A stretch of 64,000 nucleotides of DNA. Source: Zhengitettix transpicula (taxonomy: Eukaryota; Arthropoda; Insecta; Orthoptera; Tetrigidae). The notes beneath the pieces were generated by a model. It was not told the origin of the DNA and did no database searches. It saw only the letters and a list, made by a program, of their open reading frames with translations. The stretch's first letter is position 1; each line of letters opens with the position of its first letter. Where the stretch lies: NCBI GenBank assembly GCA_037074705.1, contig CM073591.1:81884532-81948531 (forward strand), in the 5' to 3' direction. Below, in pieces: positions 1 through 12,213 of the stretch. The position numbers and the translations under genes were made by a program.

Positions 1-1112
1 TAAACAACCAAAAGTGAATTTTTCGATTTTTGCAAAGGGTGATTTTGTTGAGCAAAGAACTTGCATCAAATTTTGTTTGCGGAACGAATATTCTTGTGCG
101 GACACGTTGAAAATGTTGCGGAAGGCCTTTGGTGATCAAACTATGGCACAAAAAAACGTTTATAAGTGGTACAACGTGTTCGAAGAGGGCCGAGAACGCG
201 TTGAAGACGAACCGCGCTCTGGACGACCATCAACGTCTGCCGACGAGGGCCACGTCCAAAAAATCAAAGATTTGGTGCTTGAAAATCGTCGATGAACAAT
301 TAGAGATCTCGCTGATAGTGTTGGAATTTAAGTTGGCTCAGCCCAAACCATTTTGAAGAATGTTTTGTGTCTCAAACGCGTCAAGTCTTGATTGATGCCA
401 AAATCGCTCAATTTTTTGGGAAAAAAGCGTCACGTTGATGTGTGTGAAACTTTGCTGTCTGACTGTCAGTACCACTTGAAATGCATCATTACTGGATTTA
501 CGCATACGACCCTGAAACCACCGACCAATCCAGCGAATATCGTGCAAAAGGTGAAGCAAGACCGAAAAGACCACGGCAAAGTCGATCGAAAATCAAGGTC
601 ATGTTGACACTATTCTTTGATTATCCGCCGGTCCAAACTGTCAACAAAGAATATTATTTGAGCGTTATGCGTCGTTTGCGTGAAGCTATTCGTCTGAAAC
701 GGCAGAAATTATGGGCGAACAACTCTTGGTTCCTTCATCACGATAATGCACCATGTCATACTGCATTGGTTCTTCGCGACTTTTTTGCCAAAAACTTGAC
801 TCATATCGTTCCGCAGCCACCGTATTCGCCTGTTTTGGCTCCGTGCGACTTCTGGCTATTCAGCAAACTCAAAAGGCCAATGCGGGGACGCCGTTTTGAC
901 ACGATTGAGGAGATAAAAACCGAATCGGAGAAGGTCTTGAAGGCTATACCGGAAAAAAACTATTCCGAATGTTTCGAGGGCTGGAAAAAGCGTTGGAAAA
1001 AGTGCGTTTTATCGGACGGGGATTAGTTTGAAGGGGATGAAATTGATTTGGAAGAATAAATAAAGAATTTATATTTTATATATAAATTCACCTTACTTTT
1101 TGTTCACAGTGG
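1..1112 (+). mobile_element. mariner-family DNA transposon, left end outside window
   Basis: The window opens inside a mariner element. The transposase remnant runs to about 1026. It is followed by a short AT-rich tail and a 3' end typical of mariner terminal repeats (CCTTACTTTTTGTTCACAGT, 1091-1110), next to a TA dinucleotide at 1113-1114 that would be half of the TA target duplication. The left terminal repeat and the probable start codon are outside the window. The element cannot make active transposase (see the pseudogene entry), so it is a fossil copy. Family assignment rests on the DD34D spacing. Confidence 0.9.
14..1026 (+). pseudogene. mariner transposase, DD34D type, inactivated
   Basis: This is a cut-and-paste transposase that bound the element ends through an N-terminal helix-turn-helix and cleaved DNA with a DD34D triad. 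Frame 2 from base 14 encodes the paired HTH region (FVEQRTCIKF, then YKWYNVFEEGRERVEDEPRS and the RPSTS linker). In-frame stops follow at 293, 329 and 389. The frame then continues through KSLNFLGKKRHVDVCETLL. Near 494 it jumps to frame 1, where YAYDPET, HHDNAPCH and YSPVLAPCDFW carry the protein to the stop at 1024. The two visible catalytic aspartates (HDN and CDF) are separated by exactly 34 residues. Compared with the family pattern, about 13 bases are missing at 494, removing the codons around the first catalytic Asp as well as breaking the frame. Length is near the usual ~340 residues. Confidence 0.92.
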
Positions 1113-1114
1113 TA

Positions 1115-1900
1115 TAGTTATTCACAAAATTTACCTTCAACTGTCCCTTTTCATCAAAATTAATTTTTTAGTGCTCGCAATTATTGTTTCTTTTTCTTTA
1201 TGTTTTACTATTGTCCTTTAGAAAACTGTAATTGAAAAATATGAATCAAAAACAGAATAGTGTTTCGACATTTCTAATTTATATTAAAATTCTTTGATTA
1301 GTAATCCCTGTGAAACAATTCTCATACGCGAATGACAATGCCTAAGGGTTACAACACGAAAAACAAATGTTAATAAAGTGAATTTCTGGGAGGGATAAAA
1401 GATTGGTGGTGATTTTGTGTCCTATCCGCGTCTGAAAATTAATCATATGGTCAAGAAGCGTAGCATTAAGCTATATGAGATCAATCAGTAATTGTATAAT
1501 TAATTACGGTTACATATGTTTAACAAATGAAGTTTATTAAAAATTACAATTTCTTTATTTAACAATGTTCTCTTATTTATTCTCATTTTCAGAAACGATC
1601 CTAATTTTAGAACGAAATGTCGTTGGTATAATAAATTTTATGTCTCTGTCGGTTGCGCGTAAAGTGGTGCAATATTCAGAAATATTATTTTCAACTAAGT
1701 TCCTGATAACATTAAACAATCAAAAAGCACTCCAGAAGTGAACTTCAGGAAAATTCTACTCAGCCACTCCTTTTCTGTAAATGACTGTTTGCAAAACAAT
1801 GATCAATTTACATAAAATGCCATGAAGTAAAGGTAACTTGTAAATTTTAGGTTAGCTTAATTTAGGTCCATGGTGGAATTTCACACTGGATCGGGAGTCG
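1115..1900. other. no gene seen; AT-rich flank
   Basis: Low-complexity AT-rich sequence with no open frame of note, no RNA gene and no repeat that I can match elsewhere in the window. Confidence 0.6.
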
Positions 1901-1901
1901 A

Positions 1902-1981
1902 AAAGGGATAGCTAATTGGGTAGAGCTCCCGCCCGGTTGAGCGGGATAATAGTCCCGTGTTTGATTCCCGGTCCGGTCGAC
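1902..1981 (+). repeat. tRNA-like sequence (SINE head or decayed tRNA)
   Basis: An A-box-like stretch (TAGCTAATTGGG, 1909-1920) is followed by a perfect 5-bp anticodon-like stem (CCCGC 1928-1932 with GCGGG 1941-1945, 8-nt loop). A B-box-like stretch (TGTTTGATTCC, about 1958-1968) sits in a T-arm with one mismatch. Spacing matches a tRNA. The acceptor stem does not pair well and the anticodon loop is one base too long, so this is more likely a tRNA-derived SINE head or a tRNA pseudogene than a working tRNA. An AT-rich tail follows. Confidence 0.5.
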
Positions 1982-1989
1982 ACTTTTCC

Positions 1990-3419
1990 TATTTCTTAAA
2001 AATAATAATCGTATTTATTTTGTAATTAAAAATTTAATTTTAATCGATTAATACATAAAGTAGAATGTTTTGTTATCTTATTTTAACTGATTCTCATGTA
2101 AATTAAGTTATTAATTAATTGGAGATAGTTTCAAAACAATGTAAAATTATGTGACTCTTACAGCTTTGAAGCCCAGCTTCTCTTGAGGTTCTATGGAAAA
2201 TGAATTTATTTTACTTAAGATATAATTTTTATTAAGTTCCCATTTTATTATATGGCGGCTGAATGCGATGAAGTTTAATAAAATCTTATATTTGTTTAGT
2301 CTATTAGTTTGAAGCGCCATATTGAATTGCAATTGTACTTTGTTGACAAAATATGAAAATATACCACCAGCAAATTAATACAATTTATTATTATCTTAAC
2401 TGACATTTATGAATAATATAATAAATTTTGACCTTACAAAGTCAGAACAATAAATGTTACAAATATCTCAGTTGCACATTATCCATTGATTTGGAAATCA
2501 TCAGGTAAATAAATTATGACTCTTGCTGCTCCATGTGTACCAATCTTATTGAAATTAATATTATATATCATGCACTCTAATATTTTTTATTTGCTCAGAA
2601 TCCAAACCAACGTATTTATTTTAAAATATTTATGTTACTGATAAATTTATAACTTTAATTTTCTGACCTTGTGCGCCAATTCTTCACAATAAAATGTGTC
2701 AATAATATGAAAGTACAGTAAAATTAGAACTTCAATCTGTTATCGCCAATACTTGTTTTCTGTAAGAAATAATAGAATTCTTGTCCTTCTAAATTAAAAT
2801 TAAATTCAACATATCAACATTTAGTTTTCACTAATGTGATTCTTTCGTCTTATGTATTATTAATTTTGTTGTATTATTAATTTTGTTGTATTAAGTGTTT
2901 TCTTCGTGAAAATATTTACTGAAAACAATAATTGCGTATTTATTCTAAATACACTTAATGATACCAATGAGGATGGATTAAACAATTCAAACATTGATGC
3001 CATCAGAACCCCTATGAAAATAATTTAAAAGCCCTTCCATTACAAGGTTAAGTCAATAAAATATCAAATTATAGATTTCATCAGATGAACGTCTCCAATA
3101 TACTGAAACTAGATTCAGTAACATCTCTCTGGAAGTCCTTGGCCCAGAATTTCACAATGTTAGCCTTACGTTTTACCAACATCTCTCCAAGGTTATTATG
3201 TGGTCTCTTTTTCTCAATTTAACCAATTTTGTAACTACGAGTTTGTGTTCTAGATGAAAATCAGTGAAGAAATAAATCGATATAGTAGTATGTCTGGGCT
3301 CTAGGAATTATAACATTAAATTCATAACGAATTTCGTGTACTGATATGAAAATAAAAACTTTTGAGATCTCCACAATGAATTCAGTGTAATTTTAATCAC
3401 TCACGCGTGTATTTATATA
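1990..3419. other. no gene seen; AT-rich
   Basis: The longest open frame (2147-2332, minus) has no recognisable protein character. An 18-bp unit ending TTTTGTTGTATTA is tandemly doubled near 2865-2896. Nothing else stands out. Confidence 0.6.
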
Positions 3420-3423
3420 TGTA

Positions 3424-3870
3424 CTAGCTGGGTGTAGGCGTTTCCCGGGTATTTATTTATACTAACCCGGATTAGGAATTGATTCGACACTAACCTCTTT
3501 GTAAACATTTCATTTAATCAGCACCAATAGCGCCAGTGTTATAAAATTTATCCATTTACGGTCCCCTCCTCTCCCCTTCCCGACCTAAGCCGTCGGCAAC
3601 TTCAAATAAACCACGACGATGATTGAAAGTATTCGGAAACCTTCCAACTACATAAAATAAAAGTAAAACAAAAACCATGACGAATTAAAACAGTAAAATA
3701 CTCAATAACTTAAAAAAGTTTAAAACTATTCCAGATAACTTAAAGACGTAAAGAAATTCAAGCGTTAATTAAATAGAAACCAAAATATAGAGGGCACCCT
3801 AAGAGAATAAAAAATTATCCGGCGTATTAAGAGGGTCAAAACTACTCCGGGTAACATTTTCTCCACCACG
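3424..3870 (+). repeat. leader plus degenerate ~30-bp tandem units, copy 1
   Basis: A leader, GCTGGGTG (from 3427) followed shortly by CCCGGGTATTTATT, is shared with copies at 35885 and 53914. It is followed at about 3650-3865 by degenerate units of the type AATACTCC-GGTA-CTTAA-GAG-TCAAAA. This is the most decayed of the three copies. No coding capacity is visible; the function or parent element is not recognised. Confidence 0.65.
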
Positions 3871-3939
3871 TCCACCCCCACGAAGAGAAACATAAAATTT
3901 CGTCAACCACGATGACTAATTCGATAATTAAACTCAGAG

Positions 3940-4745
3940 ACTCCTATGACCCTAGTATCGACAATAATATCGGTCTTTTTTTGCATTTTTTTTGTTGACG
4001 CCTACCACTACTATTTCCATTCCTTGCCTTTTGAAGTTGAAATTAGACACATACAAATTATAGAATGACACTATCAAATTGAGCGACCACAGAAACATTT
4101 TATTCGACGCTAATAATGGCCGTTTATTAATGTTTTTAAATTCTACCCCTACCCCAAGAGGTGTTAGGTGTGTCTTAACCCCTCAGTGTTTGTTGCTGGA
4201 TCATAAGTAACATGTGTATAAAGTTTGATAGAAATTGGTCTACGAAATTAAGATTGTAAACGGAAATTTGTTTCACCCCTTCACACCCCTACTCTTAGGG
4301 GCTGAACTACACCTTAACCAGTATGGTAAAAGTCCGAATTAAATTTAGTGACTTCCATAACCTCAGGTTCAATACCAGTCTCCGTTGTTTACACATTACT
4401 ATTATGTAACGGCCTTTCACCCACATCCTCCCTCTCGCTCACACTTAGTGGCTGATCTACAACTTAAATAGACAGCGAATGTCAAAATTAAATTGATTTA
4501 ATTTTATACAACCTTTGATTTGACACCAATCTCGGTTGTTTCGCGTTATTTTTATGCATCGCCCCTCCACCCACTGCCTTATTGGTGCTTTAAGGGGTTG
4601 AAATTATACACTAAATACATCTGGATAGAAAGTATTAATCACACTGACCCCAAAAATTAAATTAATCAACGTTAATATCGGCCGTTTTAGCGTGTTTTTA
4701 AATTTCTCGACGTTTTTGTACTTTCATCGAGTTTTCTAAGTCGAG
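3940..4745 (+). repeat. degenerate ~140-150-bp tandem repeat with C-rich cores
   Basis: At least four related units begin near 4143, 4278, 4418 and 4568. Each has a C-rich core (ACCCCTACCCC, CACCCCTACTC, CACCCACATCC, CACCCACTGCC), then a TTAGGGG-like block and a variant of CTGAACTACACCTTAAC. Between cores, a TCGGTTGTTT...TTTTTATG motif recurs. Blocks like this are common in the 3' regions of old arthropod retroelements. I infer decayed mobile-element sequence continuous with the leader at 3424. Confidence 0.6.
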
Positions 4746-7700
4746 GTTTTGTAAATTTTTGTACCATTATCAGGCTGTTTATGTCGTATTGAATAAAATA
4801 TTTTAATTTTTCATTATAATTGTTGTTCATTTATTCAATTTATCTCACTAATAAAAAACAGACGTAAAATAAAATATTTTTTAACTATTAAAATGTTCGT
4901 TTCAATGTTTATTTAATACCTTCAAGTTCACTCTGTATATCTTAATGTCGTCAAGCGAGACATATTATATGTCTGTACTAACGGTTTCCCGATATGGGAT
5001 AATTATTCTCTGCTCGTCCAGAAGACACAGATACCATCTTAGGGATCCTTCTTGGATAGCCATTAGATGTGAAGGAAGATAAAATTTATTGTAACGTACT
5101 GCAAGTGTTAAGTAGCTTTTAAGCACCTATTTCACAATGGCTTATTCGTTCAAGTTGTTTGGACGAAGGAGAGGAGTAAACGATATAGCTTAATGACTTT
5201 CAATCGTAGAGGAACGTATACGCTAACGAGAAGGTAGCCTCGGACTACACCTCACCATTTATATGTGTCGTATCAGTAAGTATCATTGTTTAGAAATCAT
5301 TATAGCGCATTGTTTAACAACGCCTTTTTGATTTTACATTATAAAAATTCCGAAGGAAAACTATTTACTTCCTCTAATCGCGTTTGTCAATCGCACCTTT
5401 TCTTTTCATTATGTGATTACCATACGTATTTCTGCCTGAAACTCTGATTCATCATAAAAATTTGTCATAAACTTTATTGATAAGTTTCACGAATCGGTAT
5501 TTTGTGTCGCTGATATTATGATCATTATACATATTTATCATATCACAATTTAAGAAATTTACAGCTTTCTTCTGTTTATTGTTACTAATATAATATTTTT
5601 ACGTATCACAAAAGGTTAATGTATTCTGATGAAAACACTTCTCCAAGTGTTTCAGGAATTACGCACTTTAGTACTCTTTTTGCGAAATATATTTCTGCAG
5701 AAAATTAAACTGGAGTAAAAAATACCCCATTAAATTATCGTATTAAAGTCTAAATGGAGGAATGCCCTATTTTTCTTCATTAAATATTTCTATAGTTCTA
5801 AGGGTCTGTTATAATTTTTAAAACGCATGCGCCTGATGGGTAAGCATCACTCCTAACACTTTGACGTTGCTGGTTGCATATAATCCTCAACATATTCCGG
5901 TTTAGAGAATTGGCAAGTTGCAGTAAGAAGAACGAAGACTAATTGTAGTTGCGTGGGTAAGAGCAAGGTCGTAAAACTAGAAGCAACGTGACTTCAGGGA
6001 GTGGCTGTTTATTTTTCCTCACTCGAGGTCAGATCACCTACAGGCCTATTTTTCGATTTAGTAACATCTATCGAAACGGTTCAAATAAATATTTCATAAT
6101 AAGTTGATTTATTATTACCATTCGCGTGAAAACTGTGAAAGCTATTCGTTACCTCTAAAAATGATAATTCCTATATGACTATTTTATACACATTACGTTA
6201 ATCCACTTCTCTGCACAATTAATTAATAATAATTATCTACGTATAACAACTCCTCTTTTCCTTGATGTTAAGTTAATTCATTAATTGTTTAGATCAAGTG
6301 GGAAATACTAAATATATTATGCGAATACGATTTGCAATATATATATATATATATATAGATTGAAAATCATATTAATCCAGTTTATTAGTACAGCTACAAT
6401 TAAATTGACGCGTAAAACGACCGAGTAAAATGAGGTGTAAAATTAGCGGAATACTGACTTCGCTGCAAAAAATCTCCACATTATCAAACATTTCCTTCGA
6501 AACCTGTTGCTTGTAATATTCGAATCATTAATAAACCTGTAGAATATTTCAGTTCCTCGAAGTGGTGATGATTGAAAATTTTAAATTGAAATTTGATGCT
6601 GAATTTGTAAAAAACTGAATTTAAATCTTTTTTCATAAATAGGCTAAACATTTCATTATCAAATTAAATTAATTGCAAGAAATATTCTATGAAAGGCATT
6701 TTAAATTAATAATTGGCAATGCCATTACAAAATGCTTACAGTCAGTTATTTTGAACTTTTCCACGATCGATGTTTTTTATTCATGGATGATGTGGGTTTT
6801 AATAATATGAACGTTTCAAAAATTAATCAGCCAGAAAACAGAATCCTTTTTGTTCTTTATGTTTTAACAACGCCTAAAAATAGAAACTCAATAACTTTAC
6901 CATCCAACATTTTGAACTTAATAGCCATCGTGATCTCTCCATATTTACCACCATAATTGATATGAGTGTTGACAAATGGATTTCAGTCAAATTTAACGAA
7001 ACCTTACTAAGTTGTTTCCCACATTTGAGAATTTTCTCATGCTATCAATTTGCCGTTCTTTGACACTAAAGTTTAATAATGGATGAGTATTGAAACTTCC
7101 CATTATGTGTTTTTGAACTGCAGCACTCAATAAATTTAAAATTATAGGCTCATTTTACCGAAAATACACTAGTTTCATATTTTGATTACTGATACGACTT
7201 TAATTGTTAATAATTTAAAAATAAAATGGGACATAAATAATTATATCTGAATGGTACAGAACAGCACTGTGGAAAAATAAATGTCGTAGTGTAGAACTAT
7301 TACTATTTTTGAATTATATTGAGTAAATAATTATCACTAGTTCATCATTACTTATATTATGTTTGTATACTGGCTTTTGAATTATTTATTTGAGTGATTA
7401 ACTTTCATAAATCATTAAACAATTGTTGCTGGGTTATAATATTTATTAGAGAAAGAAGAAAAATAAAAACATTTTATAAAATTATTTTTATTAAGAATCT
7501 CTTAACAATACAGTAAATCGTGCTTATAATGGAAAACTATTACTATAATATCATTTAATATAAATTACAAACACTTAGCGTACAAAAGTAAAAAGAACGG
7601 ACCATATCCTAATCGCCTCCATTTTCGACCGTAACGCTAAGGAAACGAGCACTTTGCGACAATGTTCGCAAAATAATTTGTTTCACAATTAATTGGGGTG

Positions 7701-9294
7701 AATTATGATCAGAGAATATTTTGTTAAATTGTTTTAATATTTGTTACTGAGGAACCTCTTTTTTTATAAATAAAAAAATCAACAACTTACGCAAAATCTT
7801 GAAATACTCCGAGAAGAGTAATTAATCCCATAAGATTGACAATGACCGTGATTGTATAGCTAGTGAATGCATTAATAACACAATATTATCTAATTGGTGG
7901 GTATTGTAACTAAGTTTTTAAAGAAGTACTTCAAGATTTTTCAAGCGGGCAGGCAGGCGTCAAACAAAAGAAGGGAATTCAATCGACTCTACACTTGTAC
8001 TATTTATCAGCTATGCCATCGATTGAAAAATGCAGTGTATTTGTACATAAATATTATTATTTCAAGTTTTAATTTATAAATAATTTCACCTGAAAACTTG
8101 TCTCAGAAACAACAAATACTTTCCAATTTAATGGGTCATGGAAGCTGATTCTTCACGAAATATCAGTTGTTGGGACCAATTCAAGTTCAACTTAATTTAG
8201 AAAAATACTGCTCTTGTTTAAATTTTACTTATTCTCTAACAAGAAGTGGATTTTTTCACATCCTATTCCTCTATAGAATTTATAAACGAAGTCCTTTCTG
8301 AATTTTAAGGCCGTTTCGACCGTTTATAGGACACAGGATCAAAATTATATGTAATTCAAACCCTCTGTATAATTATAATTCATACACTTACGTGAGTGCC
8401 TAGTTTAACATACTACGTCTGTATACTTTAATTTTGAATAGAAGATAAATATTCATCAGCTAACTATAATAGTCGATAAAGTAATAAATGTTGACACTAT
8501 TACAATAGAAACGGACAATATAATTGATTTTTATATCTTATTTGAATTTGGAAGGAATAATCTTTGACATTGAAATATTTGATGTCGTCACGCTAAACGA
8601 AAATTTAGCTAACGTTTACCTAGATCTATTTTTGTAAATAAAAATAGTGTAAAAAAGGGTCTTTTACGCAATTAAATTTTAGAAATCATCTCACAGTTTT
8701 GGTCTTTCTATGGTTTCAAATTATTATAAATGTGGACTGGTACAGTTCTGAATTACGCTGCTTTCTGAATAATTACCAGCTTTCTTTGTCAAATTATTTT
8801 AAGACGTAACAGTTAACGAGGAGCTGAAGATGGACCCGAGCAGGTGACGTGTGAGAATTGAACTCGTGATGGTATTACAGCGTCACTCAATTAAAAAACA
8901 ATTCAGACAAAATATTATTCAGGTACTCTACTGACAGAATTTTTGAAATGATAAGGTAAAGGAAAGGAAATTACTCGGTTTAATAAATAAAAACAGACCT
9001 GTACGTCTTCATGGCAAATACGATCGATTCGATATGTTTTTTTGGGAAGCCTTATCTACATCCACCTACTCGGCTTTCCGCGTGACATTGTAAAGCTGCT
9101 TTTTCCCTTCAAGACGCAATTTTGCAGCTTTTCACGTTTCAAATATTCGTGCTATTTTCTGTCACCACTATTTCATAAATCAAATAAGTTGAAGCCAGAG
9201 TCAATATTATTCATCATAATAATTTATTTTGTCGTGGACGCATTCATTGTTTCTGGGACCCGATCCTCGTCATTCGCCTGTCGCCGCATGTGAT
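4746..9294. other. no gene seen; AT-rich intergenic
   Basis: About 4.5 kb without a supported gene. It contains an (AT)n run at 6336-6357 and a slightly GC-richer patch at 5820-6050 with no open frame. The 74-residue frame at 6732-6956 and the 61-residue frame at 7894-8079 look like chance openings. A B-box-like stretch on the minus strand at about 8852-8864 hints at a decayed SINE. Confidence 0.55.
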
Positions 9295-9300
9295 TTTATT
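9295..9300 (-). promoter_or_regulatory. poly(A) signal AATAAA of the cuticular-protein gene
   Basis: The plus strand reads TTTATT, i.e. AATAAA on the minus strand, about 115 bases after the stop codon at 9414-9416. This is a normal distance for a short 3' UTR and supports 9414-10053 as the terminal coding exon. Confidence 0.8.
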
Positions 9301-9413
9301 GTTACTCGCAGAGAGCTTGGACAACGAAGCGTGTCTGTATGTGCGTGAGGTTAGTTGCGTCGTCTAAGCCCTGGAGTAGCACTGCACGCTGACGCCGACG
9401 CCGACGTTCGGCC

Positions 9414-10053
9414 CTAGAAGCGAGGGTCGTAGGGCGTCGCGTCGAAGCCCACGTAGCGGTTGTTCTTGCGGTGCACGAAGCCCGATCCGGGGGCCGTGTT
9501 GTAGTAGATGACCCTGCGGATGCCAAAGGGGTCGATGTAGCCGAAGCTGCCCGCCGTCCTGTCGCCGGAGAGGTTCTCCTGCTCGTGGTAGTGGCGAGGC
9601 AGATAGTAGCGGAAGCCATTGTGCGTGGCCGAGATGCCGTCGTACAGCGGGAACTGTTGCTGCTGCTGCTGCTGCTGCTGCTGGAGGCTCTGGTAAGCAA
9701 GGCCGTTGTCGTCGTAGTAGTTACGGTCGGAGGCCTGCACGGGGACACCGCTGTAGGCGGGACGGCGTCTGTACGGTTCCTGCAGGGAGTTGGAGGGCAG
9801 GTTGCCCCCGAGGTTCTGGTACAGCACGTTGCCGCTGTAGGCAGGCTGCGTGTACTGGGGCGTGGGTGGAGGCGTCGTGTACGTGGAGGGAGGTTCGGGG
9901 GTGGTTGCGTTGACCACGGCCACGGTGGCGGGCACCACGGACGTGTCCAAGCCTGTGCCGCCCTGCGAGGGCACTCCCTTGCTCTTCGCTATGGCCTTGT
10001 CTATGGGCTCGTCGCGTCCCACGAACACAGACTTCGTACGCACGACCCTGTAT
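9414..10053 (-). CDS. cuticular protein, C-terminal exon (end of R&R domain plus Tyr/Pro/Gln-rich tail)
   Basis: This is the terminal exon of a secreted structural protein that binds chitin in the insect cuticle. A splice acceptor (TTTCCTTTTTCAG, AG at 10054-10055) precedes the exon. Its first base completes a split Gly codon from the exon at 15578-15819, then YRVV finishes the chitin-binding domain. The remaining ~205 residues form a basic linker (RTKSVFVGRDEPIDKAIAKS) and a Thr/Pro stretch (TTPEPPSTYTTPPPTPQY). A Tyr-rich region follows, with a run of ten Gln encoded by a near-pure CAG tract at about 9655-9681, and the end is YVGFDATPYDPRF. Stop is TAG at 9414-9416. GC content is far above the flanks, which creates long spurious frames on both strands. 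The 212 full codons and splice phase fit exactly. Tyr and Gln residues could be cross-linked during cuticle hardening (inference). Confidence 0.9.
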
Positions 10054-11008
10054 CTGAAAAAGGAAACAAATATTCAATTAACTTTGAGCATTAAGATCCT
10101 AAGGCATAGTATTAATGCTTATAACGAGCAATAATTATGTAACTTTCACTTTATTTACTCATTTTTAGTAACATCACTCAAATATGCAGTAATAATGCTA
10201 TAAAATTCTACCATGGAGTCTAAAAGTAGTTTGAAATTGATGCCAAATGCATTTCTATTTTTACTATTCTGTGATAACGTATCTTACATATTTCACAATT
10301 TTCAACATTTTATCAATTTGTCATTTTACTGTCTGTGTGTTGTATGTTAATTTATATATGTATATAATATTAATATTATTTTTACTTATATTTAAATTGT
10401 TTTCATACATTTTTTCTGGACCCTAAATTTTATCCGAGTAATTTTCAGCCTCTAATGTGAATTACTCACAAACCATAATTTTTCAGTTTTCATCTCCAAA
10501 AGTTTTTTTAATAACCTTTGCACTTTTTATTTTGTATTATATTAAAAAATATTTATAATCTGGTTACGCACCCTACTGGGGTTCGTTTGGATTAAAATAT
10601 GACTTAAGATTCACCGACAATTTGAGGTTTTATTGGCTTATATGTTCGTTTGAAAAGTTAATTTCCTTATAGACCCAGTATGAATTTGTGAGCCAAATTA
10701 TATGACAAAATTGTAAACGAGCATGGAAAAGTGTAAATGCCAAGTTGAAATTTGCACGATTTACTCAAAAGGAGGGTGGACATGACAATTCCACCCCGGA
10801 GGAATTATTTATAGGCAGCAAGTTAATCTTCAGCTTTATAACCATATCAAAGTCGGTAAGGTAAGGTATAGACCAGGAAGTAACAATAGGAACTTAGGGG
10901 TTTCTAAACATTTCCAACATTTGTTCTAATTCTTACTATTTTTACCTTAGTTCAAAAAGGCTGAAATTAATAATTTTGGTTATAGCAATATTTATGATCA
11001 AAAGATAA
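10054..11008 (-). other. intron of the cuticular-protein gene, 3' portion
   Basis: Intronic sequence between the two coding exons. It is AT-rich with no open frame. The intron spans 10054-15577 in all and also holds the palindromic element at 11018, the retroposon at 11629 and the CT repeat at 14161. Confidence 0.75.
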
Positions 11009-11017
11009 TTATTTAAA

Positions 11018-11396
11018 TGAAAATATTATACGGCTGTTCTGAAATATAATAACAAGATAAAATAGTCAAATAACAGACATAATGAAGAGATGATATAAAT
11101 ACCACTCAATGATTCAGTAAACTTCGAACCTTTCTTCAGGTGATTAAAAAACACAAGAGCCGGGACTGACACAACTACAAAATACGGTTGGAAAACTCAA
11201 AATAATATACAAAATAAACTGAATTTTTATAAAAAGAGTCACAATAGCTTTTGAGTTTTTTCAACTAAATTGTGAGGTTGTGTCACTCCTGGCTCTTGTT
11301 TTTTTTAATCACCTGACGAAAGGAACGAGGTTTCCAGAAACGTTGAGTGGTATTTATATAATTACTTCAGTTTGTCTGTCATTTGGCTATTTTATC
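11018..11396 (-). mobile_element. palindromic element P1 (possible Penelope-like terminal repeats, head to head)
   Basis: Two inverted arms of roughly 150 bases face each other around a ~50-base centre. Sequence from about 11048 (AAGATAAAATAG) through CCTTTCTTCAGG mirrors the right arm, which ends GGCTATTTTATC. The left side carries an extra asymmetric tail (TGAAAATATTATACGGCTGT). The element is flanked by a 9-bp direct duplication TTATTTAAA (11009-11017 and 11397-11405). Related copies at 22170, 36151 and 53391 share the tail and arms. No transposase is encoded. Naming it Penelope-like is inference from inverted terminal repeats, variable target duplications and the ribozyme-like motif in each arm. 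Confidence 0.75.
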
Positions 11397-11628
11397 TTAT
11401 TTAAACATAATTATGGTGGTTGAAAAATCACAAGAATTTTAACTGGAATCATAATATAACGTATGAGAAATTTGACCTGTTTCAAATTCCATTCTACATG
11501 GCAACTTTTACCCCTTGTTACCTTATGAGTTTACTAACAGTGTCATTGTCTATAAATTCAGGTTTTATCTGTGCTGTTAGAAAGAATTTTGCTGTACTCG
11601 ATGAGCCCTTTTTAAATAAAAAAAATAC

Positions 11629-12213
11629 TTTTTTTTTACGGCAACAGGCTACATGAGGGTGATCCACATTGGGCAACTCCCCTTTAATAGAATAGGAAGG
11701 GATTTGAAAGGGGGGATGCGGAAGGGTAGAGGAAGGTAGCCAAGGGTTAACTAGGGGCCCCCGGGCTATATTTTAAGGATCCTACCTGGCATTCGCCTAA
11801 AGAAATGCAGGGAAAACCCTAGAAAAACCTGCATCAGGTAGGTCGGGCATTGGGTACTTGTCCCACGCCCTTCCGATAACGGGAGAGGAGTTTGCTGTGG
11901 GGACGCAGCATTCCCTTCTCCGTGTCTTGACCAGTTTAGGAGGCAGCTGGCCGACTATTCCAATGGGAATAGCGGACAACTCTTACCGTATGCCCAAGGT
12001 CTGTGACCCTGGAACATACACCTCTCAGAACAGGCCGAGGTGCCTCGGCTTGTGGGAACCTTAGTTCAAAAACGGAGAGGAAAAGGCATACCCAAAGGTA
12101 GCCCCTTCGTATCTCTCCTAAAAGGTTCTGCCTGCGACAGAAAATCCCTCGCAGGTTACCCGCGAGAGAATCCTCTCGCAGGCACTGTTCTAAACCAAAA
12201 AAAAAAAAAAAAA
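11629..12213 (-). mobile_element. A-tailed retroposon, copy A (near full length)
   Basis: Read on the minus strand, this ~570-bp repeat starts near a GC-rich hairpin (GCCTGCGAGAGGAT, plus-strand end about 12180) and ends ...CATGTAGCCTGTTGCC followed by poly(A), seen here as poly(T) at 11629-11637. The plus-strand A17 at 12197-12213 may be the target or part of the insertion. An A-rich stretch ending AAAAAAAAT lies on both sides, so the duplication is not decisive. It is shared at high similarity with copies at 27.1, 27.2, 33.0, 46.9 and 55.6 kb. It sits in the intron of the cuticular-protein gene. No RNA polymerase III box was recognised. Confidence 0.85.

Noticed and set aside
1902..1981. 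Functional tRNA gene
   Set aside because: The acceptor stem does not pair, the anticodon loop has eight bases and the A box is diverged.
3650..3865. CRISPR-like array (also considered for 36055-36680 and 54050-54440)
   Set aside because: Units are degenerate, of varying length and without distinct spacers. The genome is animal, with no cas genes.
9302..10134. Long frames on both strands overlapping the cuticular-protein exon (up to 207 residues on the plus strand)
   Set aside because: They exist because the exon is GC-rich and repetitive. The minus frame 9414-10053 alone has matching splice phase, a poly(A) signal and a domain completion.
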